Source: Aromatoleum buckelii
GTDB taxonomy: Bacteria; Pseudomonadota; Gammaproteobacteria; Burkholderiales; Rhodocyclaceae
Length of the DNA stretch: 64,000 nt
Direction of reading: 5' to 3'
NCBI RefSeq assembly: GCF_012910785.2
Contig: NZ_WTVH02000001.1
Span: 1 to 64,000 of the forward strand
Shown here: positions 33,565 through 41,784 of the stretch, piece after piece
How positions within the stretch are numbered: position 1 is the first letter of the stretch
Layout: the number at the start of each line of letters is the position of its first letter
Program-made: the position numbers and the translations under genes
The notes under the pieces: generated by a model
The model's database searches: none
Told to the model about the DNA's origin: nothing
The model's input: the letters and a program-made list of their open reading frames with translations, nothing else

Positions 33565-35496
33565 ATGTCCAGTATGAGCCTCGATTTCTTTAGCAAGTTT
33601 TTCACAACCGGTGCGCGCCGAGATCCCGCCAGCTGGGCCGGCAAACTTCTCAAACCCTTTGCTGCGCTGGTCGCGCTGGGCATCGTCTGGGTGACGACCA
33701 TCCAGATTGTCCAGATCTATGCGATGACGATCGTATTCCTCGGTCTGATGCTGGCATTGGTCTTTCTGACAACCGGGGCGACCGCAGCCTCGAGCCGGGA
33801 GCGGGTTCCGCTATGCGACCTGCTATTCGCAGCGGCGAGCATGGGAATTTCCGCGTATTTCTGGTTTCACAACGAGCGCATCGTGACCCGGATCACGCTC
33901 CTCGACGAGCTGACTTTGTGGGACATTATTTGCGGAAGCGGGCTGCTGCTCATCACTCTCGAAGCGACACGACGCACGGTCGGCCCGGGGCTGACGACGA
34001 TCGTGCTGGTGTTTCTTGGCTACAATCTGTGGGGCGACCGATTGCCCGGAGTGCTTGGCCACGGTTCGATCGACTACCTCCACTTTCTCGATATCCTCGC
34101 GTTCACGACCGACGGCATCTTTGGTGCGCCGATCAGAGTCGCTTTGACCTATGTCTTTCTGTTCGGCCTGTTCGGAACCTTTCTGTCGCGTACGGGAGGC
34201 GGCGATTTCTTCTTCGATGCCGCTTCCGCCGTGAGCGGCAAGAGCCCCGGCGGTCCCGCGAAAATCGCGGTGGTTTCGTCCGGACTCTACGGGACCATTT
34301 CCGGAAGCCCCACGGCTGACGTGGTCACGACCGGGTCGATCACTATTCCGATGATGAAAAAGCTCGGCTACTCGGGCGCCCTTGCCGGCGGAATCGAAGT
34401 TGCCGCATCCACGGGCGGCAGCATCCTGCCTCCTGTGATGGGTTCGGCTGCTTTCATCATGGCCGAGTTCACCGGTATCCGATATACGGATATCGCACTT
34501 GCAGGGATCCTGCCGGCATTCCTCTACTATTTCTGCGTCTATCTGCAGGTGCACCTCAACTCCCTCAAACTGGGAATCGCCGGTCTCGACAAAGTGCCAG
34601 CCTTCGGCGACACGATGCGACGAGGAGGGATGTTCCTGGTCCCGTTGATCGCTCTGGTGGTGGCGCTGCTGATTGGCTATTCCCCCAATTTCGTCGCCGC
34701 ATTCGGCACCCTCGCAGTGATCGCGGTGGCCATGTACAAGCGCGAGACCCGTCTCAGTTTCAAGGGGTTCTATGAGATTCTCGCGGAAGCGACTCTGCGA
34801 GTTGTGCCGGTCGTGGCCGCCTGTGCCGCCGCGGGGCTGGTCGTCGGCGGGCTGTCGATGACCGGACTCGGCGCAAAGGTGACCGAACTCATCTTCCTCC
34901 TTGCCGGCACGGATCTGTTTTTGTCGCTGGTGGTCGCCGCAGTCATCACACTGGTGCTGGGCATGGGGATGCCGACCCCCAGCGTGTACATCCTCGCCGC
35001 GGTGCTGGTCGCGCCGGCGCTCACGAAGCTCGGCGTTTCGCTGATCGCTGCGCATCTGTTTCTTGTCTATTACGCTAGCCTGTCGGCGATGACACCGCCG
35101 ATCGCCGTTGCCGCGTTTGCCGCTGCCCCGATCGCGCTCGCCAACCCTCTTGCCGTCGGCCTGGCGGCGGTGAGAATGGCGATGATCGCGTTCGTGGTTC
35201 CGTTTGCCTTCGTGTATAACAACGGCATTCTGCTCTCGGGAGCGCCGCTGCAGATTGCATTTGCCTGTCTGGCGGTGATCCTTGCCGTCGCCTGCCTGTG
35301 TCTGGCGGCCGAAGGTTTCTGGAAACGGCCGCTCGGCATTGTGCAGCGCTTGTGTTTCCTGGTCGCGGGACTCGGCCTGTTGACTCCCTCGCCTCAGGTG
35401 CAGGTAGCTGGGGGAATTGCCGCAGTATTCGGAGCATGGATGGCGATACGTGTCAGTTCAGGGGTGGACGACCGTCACGGAACATCGACGCCTTGA
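33565..35496 (+). CDS. TRAP transporter fused 4TM/12TM permease
   Basis: 643 aa from ATG 33565 (GGGGAGAG before it; upstream codons in the frame lack family similarity). The N-terminal small-subunit (DctQ-like) part is fused to the large DctM domain, as usual in TAXI systems. Typical segments: GGDFFFDAASAVSGKSPGGP, YGTISGSPTADVVTTGSITI, GGSILPPVMGSAAFIMAEFT and LGMGMPTPSVYILAAVLVAP. It uses an ion gradient for uptake with the TAXI protein. Confidence 0.93.
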   Translation: MSSMSLDFFSKFFTTGARRDPASWAGKLLKPFAALVALGIVWVTTIQIVQIYAMTIVFLGLMLALVFLTTGATAASSRERVPLCDLLFAAASMGISAYFWFHNERIVTRITLLDELTLWDIICGSGLLLITLEATRRTVGPGLTTIVLVFLGYNLWGDRLPGVLGHGSIDYLHFLDILAFTTDGIFGAPIRVALTYVFLFGLFGTFLSRTGGGDFFFDAASAVSGKSPGGPAKIAVVSSGLYGTISGSPTADVVTTGSITIPMMKKLGYSGALAGGIEVAASTGGSILPPVMGSAAFIMAEFTGIRYTDIALAGILPAFLYYFCVYLQVHLNSLKLGIAGLDKVPAFGDTMRRGGMFLVPLIALVVALLIGYSPNFVAAFGTLAVIAVAMYKRETRLSFKGFYEILAEATLRVVPVVAACAAAGLVVGGLSMTGLGAKVTELIFLLAGTDLFLSLVVAAVITLVLGMGMPTPSVYILAAVLVAPALTKLGVSLIAAHLFLVYYASLSAMTPPIAVAAFAAAPIALANPLAVGLAAVRMAMIAFVVPFAFVYNNGILLSGAPLQIAFACLAVILAVACLCLAAEGFWKRPLGIVQRLCFLVAGLGLLTPSPQVQVAGGIAAVFGAWMAIRVSSGVDDRHGTSTP

Positions 35497-35530
35497 CGGA
35501 CGAAACTCAGCAGCAGAGGAGGGAGCGTGA

Positions 35531-36106
35531 TTGATTGCTGAAGAGCAGGTACTCAAGGATCCTGTAACCCTGATGGTTACGCGGGTGCCGAAACTTGGGC
35601 GGGAGACGGAGTGGGAAGTCCTCATCGGTGGAGGCGTTCGGGCGGCGCGCCAATTCCCGGGAAACTTGGGTGCCACTATCCTCAAACCCACCGGGACCGG
35701 GGAACGTGCATACCGAATCATCATGAGTTTCGATAGCTTCGCAAGCCTGCGGCGATGGGAGGACTCGGCGCAACGGCTGGAACTGGTGAGGCAACTCGAA
35801 TCAGTGGAGAGCGCACCGGTGCTGATCGAGCAGGCCGTCGGTTTGGAAACATGGTTTCAGTTGCCGGCAAACGCCGGCTCGCCCCAGCCGATGATTCCAC
35901 CGCCCCGCCACAAGATGATGATCGCCAGCGGACTGGGCGTGTATCTGACGATCACGCCCCTGCTGATGATCTTGCGACCCGTGCTCGAAGGGCTGCCGGT
36001 GTATATGGCTACGATGGTGCTGATTCCGATCGCGGTGGTCCTGCTGACGTACGTTGTGATGCCGGTTATCACGAAATTGCTGCGCCGCTGGCTGCGAGGG
36101 GAGTGA
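35531..36106 (+). CDS. ABM-domain membrane protein (COG3224-like)
   Basis: 191 aa from TTG 35531, supported by GGAGGG 8 nt upstream. Residues 10-105 resemble the antibiotic biosynthesis monooxygenase (ABM) dimeric ferredoxin-like fold (VTRVPKLGRETEWEVLIGGG; SFDSFASLRRWEDSAQRLEL). Two hydrophobic helices follow (LGVYLTITPLLMILRPVLEG and YMATMVLIPIAVVLLTYVVM). It lies 34 bp after the TRAP permease and is probably cotranscribed. The role is unknown; accessory to uptake or quinone chemistry is speculative. Confidence 0.75.
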   Translation: MIAEEQVLKDPVTLMVTRVPKLGRETEWEVLIGGGVRAARQFPGNLGATILKPTGTGERAYRIIMSFDSFASLRRWEDSAQRLELVRQLESVESAPVLIEQAVGLETWFQLPANAGSPQPMIPPPRHKMMIASGLGVYLTITPLLMILRPVLEGLPVYMATMVLIPIAVVLLTYVVMPVITKLLRRWLRGE

Positions 36107-36231
36107 AGGGATGTGTGCCCCCTGAAGGCCAGGGAAGGCAGGTATAAATCGTCGATTCGAATTTCGCAACACGGGAGAAATGCGATGCACCTGGCCAGCA
36201 GCTGTTTTCAGGAAAATGGAAGAATTCCTGA

Positions 36232-37048
36232 GAACCTGTTCAAAGTCTATTGAGCAAAAGGGCCAGGAATGCGAGGTGGATGAACTGCAAGCTGGTGTTG
36301 AGCAGCCGCTCGCACTTCTCCCATAGTCCCCTGTTTTTTTCCAGCCAGGCAAAGCTGCGCTCGACGATCCAGCGCTTGGGCATCACCTTGAACGCGGTGG
36401 TTCGCGGCGCTTGGCGATCTGCACCGTCACGCCCTGCGCGAAGGGCTGGCCCCTATAGCCGCTGTCGCACAGCACGCGTTGCACCCGCTCGAGCCCAGGC
36501 TTGCAACGACGCAGCCGCCTGCAGCCCCCCCTTGCGGTCCGTCACCTCAGCCGTGCTCACCGCCCTCGCATACGGCAAGCCTTGGGTGTCGACCGCAATG
36601 TGGCGCTCGATCCCTGACACCTTCTTGCCCGCGTCATAGCCCTTCTGGACCGCCGTATCCGTGTTCTTCACGCTTTGCGCGTCCACGATCACGACCGTGC
36701 TGCAGGCGTTGCGCTCCAGTCTCTGCCGGGCTGCGCCAACCTGATTTTTTAAAGCCTGCTCCAGCAGGCTCCCACCCTCGCGCGGCTCGCTCCAGATGGC
36801 AAAGTACGCGTGCACCGGGCGCCATTTGGGAAACCCGTCGGGCAGCATGCGCCCCTGGCAGCCACTCCTGAGCAGATACAACACCGCGCAGAACACTTCG
36901 TACAGGTCCACGCGCCTCGGACAGGTCTTCCTGCGCGCACTCTCCAGCAGCGGACGGATGATCTCGAACTGTTCGCGGCTGATGGCGCTCGGATAGCTCT
37001 TCCTCATCCCTCAACGTTCTCATTACTCCAGAGACTTTGAACAGGTTC
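36232..37048 (-). mobile_element. IS5-family element, copy 2 (817 bp)
   Basis: Ends GAACCTGTTCAAAGTCT (36232) and its complement (ending 37048). Same element as 13065-13810 in reverse orientation and without that copy's internal deletion. It separates the catabolic island from the tra block and interrupts a small gene on its right. Confidence 0.82.
36237..37007 (-). pseudogene. IS5-family transposase (two or more frames)
   Basis: Begins at 37007 with MRKSYPSAISREQFEIIRPL and continues through CSTVVIVDAQSVKNTDTAVQ and KVSGIERHIAVDTQGLPYAR to the stop at 36453. The distal part ([20 protein letters not shown], then [11 protein letters not shown]) is in other frames. IS5 relatives can use programmed frameshifting, but more than one shift is needed here, so activity is doubtful. 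Confidence 0.7.
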
Positions 37049-37052
37049 TTAG

Positions 37053-37176
37053 GCGCCTGGCTCCCTGAGTCGGCCACGACGACACTGGCCCCGGCCGCCG
37101 CCCATGACGTCATCGCCCGGCGCCCGACCCGAGATACCCAAGACGGATTTAGTGTCAAAGCGTCAACCTGAGCCAT
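37053..37176 (-). pseudogene. 5' fragment of unknown gene cut by IS5-family element
   Basis: From ATG 37176 it reads MAQVDALTLNPSWVSRVGRR followed by AMTSWAAAGASVVVADSGSQ and then enters the IS end at 37048. No family recognised. It lies directly downstream of traM on the same strand. Confidence 0.4.
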
Positions 37177-37210
37177 AAAAAACCCGTCTGGATCTCCCTA
37201 TCCGCCGGCT

Positions 37211-37648
37211 TCATAACGTCGAGAGCAGCGCCATGGCTGCTGCAAAGACAGCCAGGGCGCCCGCGATCATGTTCATGATCGCGATCCGCTGGCTGGCCCG
37301 CACTGAGCCGGCGAGCCGCCCGACGGCCGCCTCCACCTCGCAGCGTGCCGATTCGGCGGCCGCTTTCGTGCCCTCCTGCATCCCTTTCATCATGGTTTCC
37401 TTACTCGCTGTCAGCGCCGCGTTCAACGTCCGTTCCGCCTTGCTCTTGGCGTCCTCGCCCCACCGCTGTGCGATGGATTCCAGTTCTTCCTTGAAGCGGT
37501 CCAGCGTTTCCTGCTGAGCGACCGCGCTGTCCTGCATCAGTCGCTCATTGATCGTTTGCAGGACCAGGATCGGATCATCGCGGCCAACGGCGATGCCGTG
37601 TTTCGCCGCGATCTCCTTGATGATGGACTCGATCTTGTCCGACATCAC
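37211..37648 (-). CDS. traM: IncP-type conjugal transfer protein TraM
   Basis: 145 aa, the size of RK2 TraM. N-terminus SDKIESIIKEIAAKHGIAVG then RDDPILVLQTINERLMQDSA, a long amphipathic middle, and a C-terminal hydrophobic helix (IAIMNMIAGALAVFAAAMAL). Third gene of the traK-traL-traM operon; GTG at 37648 or ATG at 37645 may be the start, overlapping the traL stop. Its exact role in IncP transfer is not established. Confidence 0.9.
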   Translation of the reverse strand: MMSDKIESIIKEIAAKHGIAVGRDDPILVLQTINERLMQDSAVAQQETLDRFKEELESIAQRWGEDAKSKAERTLNAALTASKETMMKGMQEGTKAAAESARCEVEAAVGRLAGSVRASQRIAIMNMIAGALAVFAAAMALLSTL

Positions 37649-38370
37649 AGCACCGCCGTATTCTCGAGCTGGGCGAAGAGCTGGCCTTTCACGATCTTGA
37701 GCCGCTGCCGCGTCATGATCGTGAGAGAGCTCATCGCCAAGGCCTCATCGAAGGTAAGGCGAGCTTGGAGCATTTCCGTAAAGTCCCTGCCGTAAGTTTC
37801 TTCCTTGAGCGGCGGAATCTGGATGATGGCCGACACGCGGGCCTTGTTCGTGGTGTACGCCTTCATCTGCTCGAACCCCTTGCCCTCGTGCTCGATGGCG
37901 CCCCAATAGGAGTTCAGCCAGGCGACGAACAGGCATTCGGCGGGGAATTGGCCGGCCAGCTGGGCAAAACCGCTCACTGTATCTTGGAGAGCCTGCCCAC
38001 CCGTAATGACGGTGTGCACCACAAGCTCATGTCCCATGTTCCGGAGTAGCGCCGGCACTTGGTTGCTGATGAGGTAGTGCGAGAGCGGCACGAACGAGCT
38101 GGCACCGTTGTCGATGATGACGTCGACCTCGGCCGTGGCGATCTGCTCGACCAGGGTATCGAAGTTCCTGGTGTTGATCTCATCGCCGTCCATGATGTTG
38201 AGGCGCCGCACGTCGAGGGCCTTGTATCCCTCGAACGTCGCGTTGACCGGATCGGTGTCAATGCAGATCGGCTTTTGTCCCTTCCCTGCCTTGTACTGCG
38301 CAATAACAGCCGCGATCATCGATTTGCCGACGCCGCCTTTCCCTTGCAGAACCATGTGGATCTTGGCCAT
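37645..38370 (-). CDS. traL: IncP-type conjugal transfer protein TraL (ParA-like ATPase)
   Basis: 241 aa. It begins MAKIHMVLQGKGGVGKSMIA, a deviant Walker A typical of ParA/MinD ATPases, and contains CIDTDPVNATFEGYKALDVR and VIIDNGASSFVPLSHYLIS. Matches IncP TraL in size, order and sequence as I know it. It overlaps traK and traM by 1 to 4 bp. Confidence 0.92.
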   Translation of the reverse strand: MAKIHMVLQGKGGVGKSMIAAVIAQYKAGKGQKPICIDTDPVNATFEGYKALDVRRLNIMDGDEINTRNFDTLVEQIATAEVDVIIDNGASSFVPLSHYLISNQVPALLRNMGHELVVHTVITGGQALQDTVSGFAQLAGQFPAECLFVAWLNSYWGAIEHEGKGFEQMKAYTTNKARVSAIIQIPPLKEETYGRDFTEMLQARLTFDEALAMSSLTIMTRQRLKIVKGQLFAQLENTAVL

Positions 38371-38777
38371 TAGAACAAGTCCTCTTTCTTCGGTGTTGCG
38401 GTGAATGTGAAGCCCCCCACGGAGGGCGGCGGGGTCTTTCGGGGTTCGCTTTGCGCCTGGTCTGGCCGCGTTGTGGCCGCCAGAGCTTGTGGCTTGCTCT
38501 GCTCCTGCGGTAGCTGCTGCTCGACCCGGTGTTCGGCTCGAGGCTTGGTCCGGATGTGCCGCTTCACGTGCAGCGTGAAAGTCTCATAGCGATACTCGAT
38601 GCGCTTCGTTTCGTGCAGGTGCTCCCAGATGGTTTTCATCGAGTAGCCTGCATCGAGCGCCGCCTTCACGTCGCCCTTCACGGCCAAGAACGCAACGATG
38701 TTTTTGTCCTGGCGCAGCCTTTGTGTCGTGCGTTTGCTCACCCACCCGGCAAGTTCTTCGGTGTAGCTCTTCGCCAT
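38370..38777 (-). CDS. traK: IncP-type oriT-binding protein TraK
   Basis: 135 aa. MAKSYTEELAGWVSKRTTQR and the Lys-rich DAGYSMKTIWEHLHETKRIE region match IncP TraK, which binds and bends oriT DNA; the C-terminal half is Pro/Gln-rich. Transcribed away from oriT, opposite to traJ-traI. Confidence 0.9.
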   Translation of the reverse strand: MAKSYTEELAGWVSKRTTQRLRQDKNIVAFLAVKGDVKAALDAGYSMKTIWEHLHETKRIEYRYETFTLHVKRHIRTKPRAEHRVEQQLPQEQSKPQALAATTRPDQAQSEPRKTPPPSVGGFTFTATPKKEDLF

Positions 38778-39131
38778 CGTGCTCGTTCCATAGGTCCCGT
38801 CGCTTCAATTCTTGCGCTACGCCGCGTGTAACAAGACCGCGAAAAGGTGCAACTACATCGGGTCCATATCCTTACGACACAGGGATTATGGGAGCGTTCA
38901 CTAAATTTCGCTATATCCATTAAAATATTTACACTTGTTTTGCGCCTCGCTGCGGATAAATCAAAAGTGATGGCGTAGACTTTCCCTGGGGTAATGAACG
39001 CCGAAAGGCGGGCAGGATGGGCGAAGTTAGCTAACCAGCGGAGCCGGTTATCTACCTTCGCTATCCCTTATTCGCGCCGGGGGCGCTCAACGGGCATCCT
39101 GCTCTGCGAGGCTGGGCCGGCTACCGCCGAC
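38778..39131. other. oriT: IncP-type origin of transfer (oriT)
   Basis: This gap between the divergent traK and traJ genes is where IncP oriT lies. On the minus strand the nick-region core CCCATCCTGCCCG can be read at 39010-39022. By analogy with RP4 (ATCCTG|C), the nick would be between 39013 and 39012. A small hairpin CGCC-GAAA-GGCG (38999-39010) abuts it, and an AT-rich tract (about 38900-38940) is the likely TraK-bound bent DNA. Confidence 0.85.
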
Positions 39132-39527
39132 ATGACAAGCGAGCCTTGGACGATGGGGAAAACCGCAAGGCCAACCGCCGGGAAGCGCAAGCACCACCTA
39201 CGGGTGCCTGTGTTCGCAGAAGAGAAGCAGCTGATCGAAGATCAGGCCCAGCGGGCCGGGATGAGCGTCGCCCGTTTTCTGCGCGAAGTCGGGCAGGGCT
39301 ACCGCTTCGGGGGTGTGGTCGATTGCGAGCAGGTGCGCGAACTCGCGCGGATCAACGGCGATCTTGGCCGGCTCGGCGGGCTGCTGAAGCTTTGGCTCAC
39401 CGACGACGAGCGCACCGCCCAGTTTGGCGAGGCGACTATTCGCGCGGTCCTGTCCCGGATCGACGCGACACAGGACGAGATGGGGCAGGTCATGATGGCC
39501 GTCGTCATGTCGAGGGCCGAGCGATGA
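39132..39527 (+). CDS. traJ: IncP-type relaxosome protein TraJ
   Basis: 131 aa from ATG 39132 (ATG 39153 is possible). A ribbon-helix-helix-like N-terminal region (VPVFAEEKQLIEDQAQRAGM) is followed by the IncP TraJ signature VRELARINGDLGRLGGLLKL and WLTDDERTAQFGEATIRAVL. TraJ binds an inverted repeat beside the nick and recruits TraI. traI follows 34 bp downstream. Confidence 0.9.
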   Translation: MTSEPWTMGKTARPTAGKRKHHLRVPVFAEEKQLIEDQAQRAGMSVARFLREVGQGYRFGGVVDCEQVRELARINGDLGRLGGLLKLWLTDDERTAQFGEATIRAVLSRIDATQDEMGQVMMAVVMSRAER

Positions 39528-39561
39528 TCCTTTTAGCGGCTAAAACGCCGGGGGCTCGCGC

Positions 39562-41784
39562 GTGATCGCAAAGCACGTCCCAATGGGCTCCCTTGCCAAG
39601 AGCGACTTCGCCGAACTGGTGGAGTACATCACCGATGAGCAAGGTAAAACGGAACGCCTCGGGCGGGTCACAGCTACGCACTGCGAGGCCGGCACCCTGC
39701 AGGCGGTCATCGGGGAAGTGCTTGCTACGCAGCGGCAGAACACCCGTGCTGCCGGCGACAAGACCTATCACCTGCTGGTCAGCTTTCGGCCCGGTGAGCA
39801 CCCGAGTGCCGATACGTTGAAAGTGATTGAGGAACGTATCTGTGCCGGCCTCGGTTACGGCGAGCACCAGCGTGTCAGCGCGGTACACCATGACACCGAC
39901 AATCTTCATCTTCACATCGCCATCAACAAGATCCACCCGGAGCGGCACACGATGCATGAGCCGTTCCAGTCCTATCGCAGGCTCGCGGAACTGTGCGCCG
40001 TACTCGAGCGGGATTGCGGGCTGGAGCGGGACAACCACCAATCGCGGCGATCCGTGGCTGAGGGGCGCGCAGCGGACATGGAGCGTCATGCGGGGGTCGA
40101 AAGCCTCGTCGGCTGGGTACGGCGGGAATGCTTGGAGGAAATGCGCGGGGCGCAATCTTGGGCCGAATTGCACCAAGTCATGAGGAAAAACGGGCTTGAG
40201 CTGCGCGAGCGCGGCAATGGCTTGGTTGTGGAGGCGGCAGACGGCACGCGGGTCAAAGCCAGCACCATCGCCCGCGAGCTTTCCAAGCCCGGTCTTGAGG
40301 CGCGGCTTGGTCCCTTCGAGCCGTCGCCGGATCGGCTTGCGGAACCGAAGATCCGGCGGCAATACGAAAAATCCCCCATCGGCCTGCGCGTCAATACGGT
40401 CGAGCTCTATGCCCGGTACAAGGACGAGCAGCAGACCCTCACAGCGGCACGCACCGATTCGCTGGCGAAAGCACGGCGCCGCAAGGATCGTGCTGTCGAG
40501 GGTGCGAAGCGGGCCAACCGGCTCTGGCGCGCAACTATCAAGGTTGTCGATAGCAAGGGCGTTGGCAAGAAAGCGCTCTATTCGCAGGCCGGATCCGCCC
40601 TGCGCGATCAACTGGCCCAGATCCATAAGGAGTATGCGAATGAGCGGGAAAAGCTCTACCAAGGCTTCCAGCGGCGGGCGTGGGCTGACTGGTTGAAGCA
40701 GGAGGCCCTACAGGGCAATGCAGACGCGCTAGCCGCCCTGCGGGGCCGTGCCGCGGCCCAAGGCCTCAAGGGCAACACCGTCGCCGGACAGGGTGCAACG
40801 AAGTCCGAGCGTGCCCACGTTCAGGACAACATCACCAAGAAGGGCACGATCATCTTCCGCATCGGCCAGTCGGCCGTGCGCGACGATGGTGACAAGCTTC
40901 AGGTCTCCCGCGAAGCCACGCGCGAAGGCGTGCAAGCCGCCCTGCGCCTAGCGATGGAGCGGTATGGCAGTCAGATTACCGTCAACGGCACCCCCGACTT
41001 CAAGGCTCGAATCATCAGGACTGCCGTCGATTCCCAGCTGCCTATCACGTTTGCCGATCCCGCTTTGGAATTGCGGCGGCAACAGCTTTTGAGCACGGAG
41101 AAAGCACATGAGCGAGCAGCACGAACCGAGCGAGGACGAACTGATCGACGCCGCCTTGGCGGCGCTGGATCAAGCGCCGCTGCCGACGACAACCTTGCCC
41201 GAACCGGCGCCGGAGCCGGCCGAGGAGGCAGCGACGACAGAGGCGGGGCCGGCATGGACCCCCCCGCCCATGTCGGCCGCAAGCCCAACGTTGGGCGCAT
41301 TGGGCGAGTCCCGCCGCCCCAAAGCCAGCACCGCTTGCGAGGAATGTCCGAACTCGGTGTGGTTCGCATCGCCGGCGGAAGTGAAGTGCTATTGCCGCGT
41401 GATGTTCCTCGTCACGTGGAGCAGCAACGCGCCCAATCAGATCACGCATTGCGACGGGACGCTGTTGGGGTAGGACGACTGAAGCCCGCGCAACAGGCTG
41501 CAGCGGAAGAATATCTCGCCGAGCGCGAAGATAAGCGCCTAAAATATTTCGATATATCGAAAAATAGTTTATATAATGAGAATGCCCGTGGTTTTTTATT
41601 TGCTGGTCTTCGTCATTTCGAAGGTCGGACGTTGGCTCTTCTCAGGCGAGACGATGCTGACGTTGTCATGGTTCTGCCCATCGACCACGCCACGGCCCGG
41701 CGCTTGTCCCGTGTAGCGGTCGGCGATCCAGTCACCGTCACGCCTCGGGGTTCGATCCAAACGTCGAAGGGAAGGAGTCGATGA
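39562..41784 (+). CDS. traI: IncP-type relaxase TraI (MobP)
   Basis: 740 aa from GTG 39562. Catalytic Tyr22 (ELVEYITDEQ) and motif III HHDTDNLHLHIAINKIHP with H116 and H118 match RP4 TraI numbering. The C-terminal 200 residues are poorly conserved, and the traH frame is embedded there. It nicks oriT and stays attached to the 5' end of the transferred strand. Ends ATGA-overlapping traG. Intact. Confidence 0.95.
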   Translation: MIAKHVPMGSLAKSDFAELVEYITDEQGKTERLGRVTATHCEAGTLQAVIGEVLATQRQNTRAAGDKTYHLLVSFRPGEHPSADTLKVIEERICAGLGYGEHQRVSAVHHDTDNLHLHIAINKIHPERHTMHEPFQSYRRLAELCAVLERDCGLERDNHQSRRSVAEGRAADMERHAGVESLVGWVRRECLEEMRGAQSWAELHQVMRKNGLELRERGNGLVVEAADGTRVKASTIARELSKPGLEARLGPFEPSPDRLAEPKIRRQYEKSPIGLRVNTVELYARYKDEQQTLTAARTDSLAKARRRKDRAVEGAKRANRLWRATIKVVDSKGVGKKALYSQAGSALRDQLAQIHKEYANEREKLYQGFQRRAWADWLKQEALQGNADALAALRGRAAAQGLKGNTVAGQGATKSERAHVQDNITKKGTIIFRIGQSAVRDDGDKLQVSREATREGVQAALRLAMERYGSQITVNGTPDFKARIIRTAVDSQLPITFADPALELRRQQLLSTEKAHERAARTERGRTDRRRLGGAGSSAAADDNLARTGAGAGRGGSDDRGGAGMDPPAHVGRKPNVGRIGRVPPPQSQHRLRGMSELGVVRIAGGSEVLLPRDVPRHVEQQRAQSDHALRRDAVGVGRLKPAQQAAAEEYLAEREDKRLKYFDISKNSLYNENARGFLFAGLRHFEGRTLALLRRDDADVVMVLPIDHATARRLSRVAVGDPVTVTPRGSIQTSKGRSR
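41108..41473 (+). CDS. traH: TraH, encoded inside traI in another frame
   Basis: 121 aa, ATG 41108. The acidic, Pro/Ala-rich N-terminal half (MSEQHEPSEDELIDAALAAL) is followed by the conserved Cys-rich segment CEECPNSVWFASPAEVKCYC and RVMFLVTWSSNAPNQITHCD. The same nested arrangement exists in RP4, where TraH stabilises the relaxosome. The conserved Cys part shows that this overlapping frame is under selection. Confidence 0.85.
   Translation: MSEQHEPSEDELIDAALAALDQAPLPTTTLPEPAPEPAEEAATTEAGPAWTPPPMSAASPTLGALGESRRPKASTACEECPNSVWFASPAEVKCYCRVMFLVTWSSNAPNQITHCDGTLLG

Noticed and set aside
41108-41473. traH frame as a shadow of traI
   Set aside because: Kept as real because its Cys-rich segment matches the known nested IncP TraH, whereas traI is poorly conserved over the same DNA.
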